In this document: piece after piece, positions 31,026-37,090 of the stretch
How positions within the stretch are numbered: the first letter of the stretch is position 1
Layout of the letters: each line of letters opens with the position of its first letter
Assembly: GCA_039679805.1 (NCBI GenBank)
Contig: JBDKUD010000380.1
Coordinates: 1 to 37,090, forward strand
Source: JBDKUD01 sp039679805
GTDB lineage: Bacteria > Bacillota > Syntrophomonadia > Syntrophomonadales > Syntrophomonadaceae
Direction: 5' to 3'
DNA: 37,090 nucleotides
Notes under the pieces: generated by a model
The model's database searches: none
What the model was told of the DNA's origin: nothing
Seen by the model: the letters and a program-made list of their open reading frames with translations, nothing else
Position numbers and translations under genes: made by a program

Positions 31026-31228
31026 TTGACATAGGGTACACTTCAGCCACTTTACTAAAAGGGTAGTTACGAAAATATTCCCTCCAAAATGGAAATTAGT
31101 TTATAAGTACGGTATATAGGCATTTTATGATAGGTGGTCTTCCTGGATGTTGGCCACGTTGAGACAGTCCTGTTGATAGAATGAAAGTGGGCTAAATCTG
31201 GGCTTTGGGGGCATTAGGCCCCTTTTTT
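31026..31228 (+). other. Possible small transcription unit: TTGACA box to terminator
   Basis: A perfect -35 box TTGACA (31026-31031) is followed after about 19 bases by a weak -10 (TTTACT). A hairpin GGGGC/GCCCC (31208-31212 and 31218-31222) with TTTTTT behind it forms a terminator at 31228. No protein frame lies between, so a small RNA of about 170 bases is possible. IS3 ends often carry an outward -35 box, so the promoter may belong to the adjacent element. Confidence 0.35.
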
Positions 31229-31329
31229 ATTACCGGTTTTTATGTCCCTGCAGGCAGGGAAAGGCATCCATATTTGCACCCCCGGGGTGCACTTTTACGC
31301 GAATATAGGTATACTGCGGGGGGTATATG

Positions 31330-31445
31330 CTTGCAAAACGAGGTTCGAATCCCATCGTCTCTGCTGGCTAACCTACTATAAAATGATACAAAAGCACACC
31401 CCCAGTCAATCTTTCAACGATTCCAGGATGGGGTGTGCATTTTCC
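31330..31445 (+). repeat. tRNA T-arm-like fragment plus terminator repeat, copy 1
   Basis: GCTTGCAAAACGAGGTTCGAATCCC (given in parts: CTTGCAAAACG, then AGGTTCGAATCCC) resembles a tRNA or tmRNA 3' end with T-loop TTCGAAT, but the arms do not pair fully and no CCA follows. After it comes the hairpin GCACACCCC (31394-31402)/GGGGTGTGC (31430-31438). The segment from TACAAAAGCACACC to ATTTT recurs in direct orientation at 35502-35560 on the far side of the chemosensory operon. The rest of 31229-31517 shows nothing. Confidence 0.55.
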
Positions 31446-31517
31446 TCTAGGGGTGTATGATTTTTTATTACAGTTTTTTTAAATATTAATATTCATTCAG
31501 ACATGCTTTAAAAAATA

Positions 31518-33056
31518 TCACTTGACTTTCTGTTTTTTCATTTTAATTCTGCTGGACGGCTTCTTCTCCGCGTTATCCTGCTCCCCTAAATTGTTTACAA
31601 CTTCCCATTCCTTTTCATGAAGCAGGTTCTCCAAATCCAACATCATGATCATCCGGTCATTCAGATTGGCAAGTCCGACCATGTATTTTTGAAGCTGTTG
31701 TTCCTGAACAACACCCGGCATCTTTTCTATGCGGCTATGCGGAACACGCACAACCTCTAGTACCTCATCAACGATAATGCCTACTTTCCTCTTTCCGATG
31801 TCGCTGACAATAATCCGGGTAAGATAGTCGTACTTACGGCTTTCCACATCAAAACGGTTGCGTAGATCGAGGACTGGAATCACATCGCCACGCAGGTTGA
31901 CGACTCCTTTAACATAACTGGGAGCACGAGGCACCCTGGTTATCGTTGACATTTTGGTTATTTCTTGAACCTGATGAATAGTCACACCGAATTGTTCACC
32001 GGCTAGTTTAAACACTACCATCTGTTCTTCATGATGTTCCCCGTTCCCCACTCCTGACGGTGCATCACTCAGTTCGGCCTCCCCTACAAGGTCTTCCATC
32101 AATTGGGCATTTACCATTTCCTGAAAGTCCATCAGCATAATAAGCCTTTTGCCGCCATTCAGATGAGCAATCCCGGTTACTCGTTCTCCGGCACTGTTTG
32201 AGATTGCCTGGGGCGGCGGAAAGACCTCATCTTTGCGCAAACGCAATACTTCAAAAACCCGATCAACGGTCAATCCAATCAGCGAACCATTTACATCGAT
32301 TACGATAACCCGAGTGCCATCTGTAATCTGATCGCTATTTGCCTTCAATTTGGTGCGCAGATCGACGATAGGCATTAGAGTATCCCGTAAAGAAATCATG
32401 CCCTTGATGTATGATGGTACATTTGGGACCTTGACGATTTCAGGAAATCGTATTATCTCCCTGACTGTATCTATTTCTAATCCATATTCTTCACTGCCAG
32501 CCAAAAAGGAGACAATTTGAGTCTCTTCCCTAACTCCTGCCTCCTTGATATCCCGTTTAACATCTATTGAACGGCCTGGTCCCTTATTTCCTGATTCACT
32601 TTGGGTATCTATCAAATAACTAGTGCCAAGGATCATGACCAGTCTTTTTCCGTCGGTATCCCGCACTACTCCCCGAATTAATCCATTTTTCATATGGTCG
32701 GCCAGGCTTGCGGGCGCCGCTTCGATATCTTCAGTTTTTACAGTCATAACCTGGGAAACCGAATCCACGTTAAGTCCCAACATCTTGCCGTTGACATCCA
32801 TTACGATGACTCTGCTGGACCCATCCCTGGAATCCTGTTCCATACCGAATTTGGTGCGGGTATCGACAATGGGAAGTAAACGACCACGCAGGTTGGTTAT
32901 CCCGTCAACATACTCCGGGGTCCGAGGAACTCTGGTTATCTCCGGCGTTCTGATTATCTCCTGCACATTCATGATATCAACGCCAAATCTTTCATCCCCC
33001 AGATTGAAAGTGACCAATTGCATTTCCACCGCAGAGGAAACATCTTTCGCTATCAT
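31518..33056 (-). CDS. Triple-CheW-domain chemotaxis adaptor protein
   Basis: A 512-residue protein made of three consecutive CheW domains, at about residues 10-150, 180-320 and 340-480. Each repeats the core: FGVDIMNVQEIIRTPEITRV then GITNLRGRLLPIVDTRTKFG; YGLEIDTVREIIRFPEIVKV then GMISLRDTLMPIVDLRTKLK; FGVTIHQVQEITKMSTITRV then GVVNLRGDVIPVLDLRNRFD. The C-terminus is a basic tail (KKPSSRIKMKKQKVK). A single CheW domain links a receptor tip to CheA; three in tandem could bridge several receptors or kinases. ATG 33056 is used, with AAGGAGGG 6 bases upstream; an in-frame TTG at 33074 overlaps that site. It follows the double-tip receptor gene by 35 bases in one operon. Confidence 0.95.
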   Translation of the reverse strand: MIAKDVSSAVEMQLVTFNLGDERFGVDIMNVQEIIRTPEITRVPRTPEYVDGITNLRGRLLPIVDTRTKFGMEQDSRDGSSRVIVMDVNGKMLGLNVDSVSQVMTVKTEDIEAAPASLADHMKNGLIRGVVRDTDGKRLVMILGTSYLIDTQSESGNKGPGRSIDVKRDIKEAGVREETQIVSFLAGSEEYGLEIDTVREIIRFPEIVKVPNVPSYIKGMISLRDTLMPIVDLRTKLKANSDQITDGTRVIVIDVNGSLIGLTVDRVFEVLRLRKDEVFPPPQAISNSAGERVTGIAHLNGGKRLIMLMDFQEMVNAQLMEDLVGEAELSDAPSGVGNGEHHEEQMVVFKLAGEQFGVTIHQVQEITKMSTITRVPRAPSYVKGVVNLRGDVIPVLDLRNRFDVESRKYDYLTRIIVSDIGKRKVGIIVDEVLEVVRVPHSRIEKMPGVVQEQQLQKYMVGLANLNDRMIMMLDLENLLHEKEWEVVNNLGEQDNAEKKPSSRIKMKKQKVK

Positions 33057-33091
33057 GCTTGTCCCTCCTTTCAAAAGTTTTCCCCCGGTTT

Positions 33092-35035
33092 TTAATTCAT
33101 CTGCATTTCATCGGCTATCGAGGCGATCTCCTCAATAGACCCGGCCAGTTCATCAATGGCCTTGGCCTGTTCCTGCGAAACCTGGGTGGCTTCCTGGACT
33201 TGTTCCTTCACCCGCATAATGACCTCCACAACCTGTTTAACCTGTTCTGTACTGGATTCCACCTCTCCCTTAATAGCATCCATGTCCGCCGCGAAATTTT
33301 TCCTAATACGGTCTATCTCCTGCAGCGATGCTGTAACAACTTCGTTCTTTTCAACTGCTACCGGCGCTGAGTTGTTGGCCTCGCGGGATGCTCCTTCCGA
33401 TTGAGCTATTTCAGCCATTACTTTGGTCATCTGGCTTTGAATGTCCCTAACTAGATCCTTGATTTTGTCAGCATTCTCAGCCGACTCAGTTGCCAGATTG
33501 CGAATGTCACCTGCCACAACCGAGAACCCCCGGCCGTGGTCTCCAGCTGTAGCGGCTTCCACAAACCCGTTGACCGCCAGCATATTTGTCTGAATGGATA
33601 CGTTCTGAATAGTGTCTACTATCTTTTCGATACGCCTAATTTTGTCCTGAAGTTTTTCTACAGATATGTTTGTCTGCTGATATGAATTTAGACTATCAGC
33701 TAAATGCTTAAAAACTACGCCTCCTTTTTGCCTCATTTGGGCAAAAAGTTCTATAGCTTCAACCCGGTATTTGGCCATTTGCTGGACTTCTTCGCCTACC
33801 TCTATGTAGTCTTTTTGGCATATTTGAACAAGTTGATCCGCTCCCAACACCTCTTCATCAACAACCCGGGCCGCTTCATTGAGCTGCATAATACCGCTGG
33901 CAATCTGAGTCGCAGAACTGCTCATTTCTTCAATATTGGCAGACAACTGTTCAGCGGTGGCCGCCACTTCCTCAGCCGACTTGTTAATATTGGTTGAGGT
34001 CTTAAGTTCTTCAGCCATTTCACTTAATTCCTGGCTGGCAGTGTTTACTTCCGCCAGGGCTTTAGTTTGTTCAGCCACAGCTTTGGATATCTCTTTGGTT
34101 CCCCCACCGGCTTCCTCGGTGGCCGATGCTATATTCTCGCTGCCAGACATTAGTTTATTGGCATTGTTTGCCAATACCCCCGCTACTTTGCTCAAGGAAA
34201 TATTAAGATTGCTATATTCCTCAAGCATACCTCCCACCTTGCCAAAGCCCTCTTGAGTCTCCTCTAAAGTAGTAGCCATGGAAATGAATTCCTCAACAGT
34301 CTCATTGATTTCTTTTACTACCTCGTCAACCCCATCTCGTATTTCATCCACAACTCCCCGAATATCCCGGGCGGAACGTTCGGAGATCTCGGCTAGGTTG
34401 CGAACTTCATCTGCCACTACAGCAAAACCCCGGCCATGTTCCCCGGCCCGGGCTGCCTCGATGGCGGCATTCAGAGCTAAAAGGTTGGTCTGATCGGCTA
34501 TCATTACAACTGCTTGAACTATGTCACCAATCCGCTGAGACTGCACCTCCAATTCCTGGATTCGTTCAGCCGATTGTTTGTTTTTTTCAGCAGCTTCTTT
34601 AACCTGATTAGTCATTTTTTGCATATTGCTAATCGAATCATGTGAAGCGTTTGCTGCAGTGCCTGATTCGCCAATCAGTTCCTGAGCGGTTTGCGTGAGG
34701 TTTTTAGCGGCATTATTCAAGCCAATGCTGGCGATGCGCATCTTCTCCGCATTGGCCCCGGACTGCTCAGCAGCAATGGTTACTTCTTCCATCAAACGCG
34801 AAAACTCTTGAGCCGCAGCAGTTGATTCTTCCATTCCAGCTACCAGTTGTTCAGAAGCTGATGCAATTCGTTCCGCCATAGCCTGCTGCTTGGCCATGGT
34901 GCGCGCTTTGGCCTTTTCCTGGGCCATTTTTTGGGCCTGCTCTCTTTTACGCTGAATATCTTCTCCTTCTTCTTTGGCTACAATTCCGGTATGATTTAAT
35001 GTGCCACTGGTCGGTCGCGCTAATTTCTTCGCCAA
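33092..35035 (-). CDS. Soluble chemoreceptor with two signalling tips
   Basis: A 647-residue, almost wholly helical protein without any membrane segment. Residues 20-60 are a highly charged coiled coil (KREQAQKMAQEKAKARTMAK). A first canonical tip is at about 178-215 (MIADQTNLLALNAAIEAARA, GRGFAVVADEVRNLAE) and a second, divergent tip at about 480-520 (VSIQTNMLAVNGFVEAATAG, GRGFSVVAGDIRNLATESAE). Most receptors have one. The region between them holds coiled coils with repeated ASATEEAGGG/EVAATAEQLSANIEEM-type helices. TTG 35035 lies 7 bases after TAGGAGGG. It heads an operon with the triple-CheW gene. Being soluble, it probably senses a cytoplasmic state or partner protein, as FrzCD does; no ligand domain is recognised. 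Confidence 0.93.
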   Translation of the reverse strand: MAKKLARPTSGTLNHTGIVAKEEGEDIQRKREQAQKMAQEKAKARTMAKQQAMAERIASASEQLVAGMEESTAAAQEFSRLMEEVTIAAEQSGANAEKMRIASIGLNNAAKNLTQTAQELIGESGTAANASHDSISNMQKMTNQVKEAAEKNKQSAERIQELEVQSQRIGDIVQAVVMIADQTNLLALNAAIEAARAGEHGRGFAVVADEVRNLAEISERSARDIRGVVDEIRDGVDEVVKEINETVEEFISMATTLEETQEGFGKVGGMLEEYSNLNISLSKVAGVLANNANKLMSGSENIASATEEAGGGTKEISKAVAEQTKALAEVNTASQELSEMAEELKTSTNINKSAEEVAATAEQLSANIEEMSSSATQIASGIMQLNEAARVVDEEVLGADQLVQICQKDYIEVGEEVQQMAKYRVEAIELFAQMRQKGGVVFKHLADSLNSYQQTNISVEKLQDKIRRIEKIVDTIQNVSIQTNMLAVNGFVEAATAGDHGRGFSVVAGDIRNLATESAENADKIKDLVRDIQSQMTKVMAEIAQSEGASREANNSAPVAVEKNEVVTASLQEIDRIRKNFAADMDAIKGEVESSTEQVKQVVEVIMRVKEQVQEATQVSQEQAKAIDELAGSIEEIASIADEMQMN

Positions 35036-35798
35036 AGTGATACCCTCCTAATATAAATCCTTCTATCTCTCTTTAAAGCGTATTTCGTATTGCCTCCTTT
35101 CTGTTTATCTTATCTACTCAGTTACTTATTCCTGAGGCAGACTACTTTAGAAAACTCTTTATTTTTTGATAATAACGAACTTTATCGACAGGCTTATTTA
35201 CATGACCTTATTTTTACCTAAGATTGGTAAGTAGACTATTTTACTAATTTTATCGGACAGTATTTTTAATTTTCCATTTTACGTTACAAATGCCCAAATG
35301 GTCTTCAACCCTTTTCAACCAGTCTGGAAATTTACAGCCCTCTTTGGGTCATATATCTTGCCAACATTAACGCATTTCCAGAAAAGGTAAGCCTCTTTTT
35401 GCATTAATTGATGTGCGAATAATATAGATGTGATTTTTTCCAATGTGCAGTATTTGTGCAAAAAGGAACGCTCATTTTTTTGCCAAAACGTTTTCAATGT
35501 ATACAAATGCACACCCCTGGTCAATCTTTTAACGATTTCGGTATGGGGATGTGTAAAATTGCATTATTTTCTTCATCCAGTTCTAGTTTATAAATCTGAT
35601 CCGAGGATTTACACGATAAAATGGGCACATTTTTCTGGGCTAACTGGTCGCAATCAAATTTTCCGCGTTGTCGCAGTGTTTGCTGTGGAATCTCATTCAT
35701 ATCAAAAATTCCTTTCTATTAGTTCATCCAATGTAACCGGTCTAAAATCGCACACATGTATTCACATGAATTAAGGTTTTTAGGATAGTTTTCAAATG
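35036..35798. other. AT-rich intergenic region containing terminator repeat copy 2
   Basis: No gene is seen. At 35502-35560 lies a direct copy of the 31385-31445 repeat, with GCACACCCC (35509-35517), the CTGGTCAATCTTTTAACGAT core and GGGGATGTGTAAAATT; its hairpin is weakened by an inserted base. The T-arm-like part of copy 1 is absent here. Promoters for the leftward receptor operon should lie in 35041-35300, but I found no convincing -35/-10 or sigma-28 pair. Confidence 0.6.
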
Positions 35799-37090
35799 CT
35801 AAGATATATTAAGGAACATGTCCACAATCTCAGGATCGAACTGGGTGCCGGCACATCTTCTCAACTCGCCAATTGCAGACTCATGATTCATTGCTTTACG
35901 GTAAGGCCTATCATTGGTCATTGCATCGTAGGCGTCTACAACAGCTAGAATTCGACACGCTAAAGGTATATCTGTTTCTCTTATACCCAATGGATAACCT
36001 TGCCCATTCCACCATTCATGGTGCTTTAGAATTAGATCTGCAATAGGAACCAATTCCGGAACTGAAAGTGCAATATTGTAGCCTACCTCACAATGTCTCT
36101 GCATTTCCTTTTTTTCTGGCCGAGTTAACGGTCCTGCTTTAAATAGAATTTTGTCTGGAATCCCAACTTTACCTATGTCATGGAACTCCGCAAGTATTAA
36201 TAGGTCATTAATATAATGTTCACTCAGGGTACTGCCTCTGGTCAGAGAAAGGATTAGCTCCTGCAGTCTCTGAGCGTGTTCTTTGGTAATCAAGTCTCTC
36301 GCTTCCAATGTTTTTGATAGTGTTTGTGCTATAGTGCTGCGTACACTTCGTTTGCATCTGAGCTTCTCGCGGTACATATAATCATCAGCTTTTTTGAATA
36401 GTGTATTAATATTTACGTCCTTATCATAAGTCAGTGCATATCCTATGGATATGCTCAAGGGAAGATCCGGGTTGGATGCATTATAATCTTCTAGTTTGGC
36501 TTTTATATCCACGGTGGTTTGTTGCAAAGTTCGGGAGCTTGTGTTTGCCACTATTATGGCAAACTCATCTCCACCGATTCGGGCTGCTGTTGCTTTATCC
36601 GGGATACATTCATTAATAATTCTGGACGCGTCCATAAGCATTTTATCCCCGGCTCTATGCCCCATAGTATCGTTTACCAGTTTAAGGCCATCGATATCAC
36701 AAACTATTATCCCCAGCGACTCAATTTCTCTAGTTTCCAGGCTGTTCATATATTCCTCGAAATAGGTTCGGTTGAAAAGGCCAGTTAGCGAATCATAGAG
36801 GCTAAGATGTCTTAGCCTCTCCTCCGCCAGTTTACGCTCCGATATGTTTTTCAGAGATTCAATCGCTCCGGTTATTTGTCCGCTGGTATTAAATAGCGGA
36901 GCAGCAGTAGCCGACATATATATACCCGATTTCCCTATAGCAGGGCAGAAGCCTTCCACCACTAGGATATTGCCTTCCCGTTTAAAAGCTGCATACTCAA
37001 AATTTGGCGCTTTGCTTGGATCTAAAACCAGATCAATTATTAACGGCCCGCGGACCCCATATAAGGGCAAGGAATATTCATAATTGCCTT
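35799..37090 (-). CDS. PAS-GGDEF-HD-GYP c-di-GMP enzyme, 5' end cut by window edge
   Basis: The visible 430 residues begin inside a PAS/PAC domain (about the first 90: YGVRGPLIIDLVLD, GIYMSATAAPLFNTSGQITG, then SLKNISERKLAEERLRHLSL). A GGDEF diguanylate cyclase domain follows, with DSLTGLFNRTYFEEY, FDIDGLK-like VCDIDGLKLVNDTMGHRAGD and the intact active site ARIGGDEFAIIV. The usual inhibitory RxxD upstream is not evident. The C-terminal HD-GYP phosphodiesterase has AEFHDIGKVGIPDKILFKAG and HHEWWNGQGYPLGIRETDIP, with HD and GYP present, then CRILAVVDAYDAMTNDRPYR. The enzyme could make or break c-di-GMP, balanced by the PAS signal. The frame is open to the edge, so a TTG at 37070 is probably not the true start. 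Confidence 0.95.
   Translation of the reverse strand, partial: GNYEYSLPLYGVRGPLIIDLVLDPSKAPNFEYAAFKREGNILVVEGFCPAIGKSGIYMSATAAPLFNTSGQITGAIESLKNISERKLAEERLRHLSLYDSLTGLFNRTYFEEYMNSLETREIESLGIIVCDIDGLKLVNDTMGHRAGDKMLMDASRIINECIPDKATAARIGGDEFAIIVANTSSRTLQQTTVDIKAKLEDYNASNPDLPLSISIGYALTYDKDVNINTLFKKADDYMYREKLRCKRSVRSTIAQTLSKTLEARDLITKEHAQRLQELILSLTRGSTLSEHYINDLLILAEFHDIGKVGIPDKILFKAGPLTRPEKKEMQRHCEVGYNIALSVPELVPIADLILKHHEWWNGQGYPLGIRETDIPLACRILAVVDAYDAMTNDRPYRKAMNHESAIGELRRCAGTQFDPEIVDMFLNIS

Noticed and set aside
35041..35220. Sigma-28 (flagellar/chemotaxis) promoter for the receptor operon
   Set aside because: TAAA-like and CGATAA-like pieces exist on the minus strand, but none are at the right spacing.
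35430..35774. Plus-strand 114-codon ORF
   Set aside because: Low-complexity translation across the terminator repeat, no ribosome site, no relatives recognised.

Overview
The window looks like chromosomal DNA of an anaerobic, spore-forming, low-to-mid-GC Firmicute, most like the butyrate-degrading Syntrophomonadaceae. This is inferred from strong AGGAGG-type ribosome sites, TTG/GTG starts, a complete butyryl-CoA beta-oxidation operon, soluble chemoreceptors and spore-surface-like proteins. No rRNA or species marker is present, so the assignment is an inference.

Layout. 1-7.4 kb: the 5' end of a soluble chemoreceptor gene (-), tatA, a small gene behind a textbook sigma-54 promoter, several membrane or unknown proteins, an acyltransferase-3 protein, a guanidine-I (ykkC) riboswitch driving a Gdx/SugE exporter, a 38-residue double-glycine peptide resembling a RiPP or bacteriocin precursor, and a DJ-1/PfpI protein. 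7.5-17.0 kb: a surface-glycosylation island holding three small related proteins (helical N-terminus; one with a Pro-rich repeat, one with a beta-type C-terminal domain), four glycosyltransferases (one fused to a DNRLRE-like domain), a methyltransferase and a decayed gene copy. Both ends carry directly repeated 3' halves of a tRNA-Lys(UUU) gene with its terminator. 17.3-28.1 kb: a 3' half of tRNA-Ser(GGA), an IS3-family insertion sequence, a PAS-PAS-AAA-Fis sigma-54 activator, and a five-gene operon (3-hydroxyacyl-CoA dehydrogenase, crotonase, thiolase, acyl-CoA dehydrogenase, CoA-transferase) with a -24/-12 promoter, ending near a second, decayed tRNA-Ser-like fragment. 28.3-31.0 kb: an AraC-type regulator, a truncated SDR relic and a second IS3-like element. 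31.4-35.6 kb: a two-gene chemosensory operon (a receptor with two signalling tips and a triple-CheW protein), again between direct repeats. 35.8 kb to the end: a PAS-GGDEF-HD-GYP c-di-GMP enzyme running off the window.

How the genes work together. The sigma-54 activator probably senses a small molecule or redox signal through its PAS domains and turns on the adjacent operon, which would convert butyryl-CoA to two acetyl-CoA and pass CoA to incoming fatty acid. The glycosyltransferase island probably builds and decorates a (spore) surface layer. The chemoreceptors, CheW protein and GGDEF/HD-GYP protein form a signalling group at both window ends. The most unusual overall feature is the modular layout: functional blocks bordered by tRNA 3'-half remnants in direct orientation, with no integrase visible.
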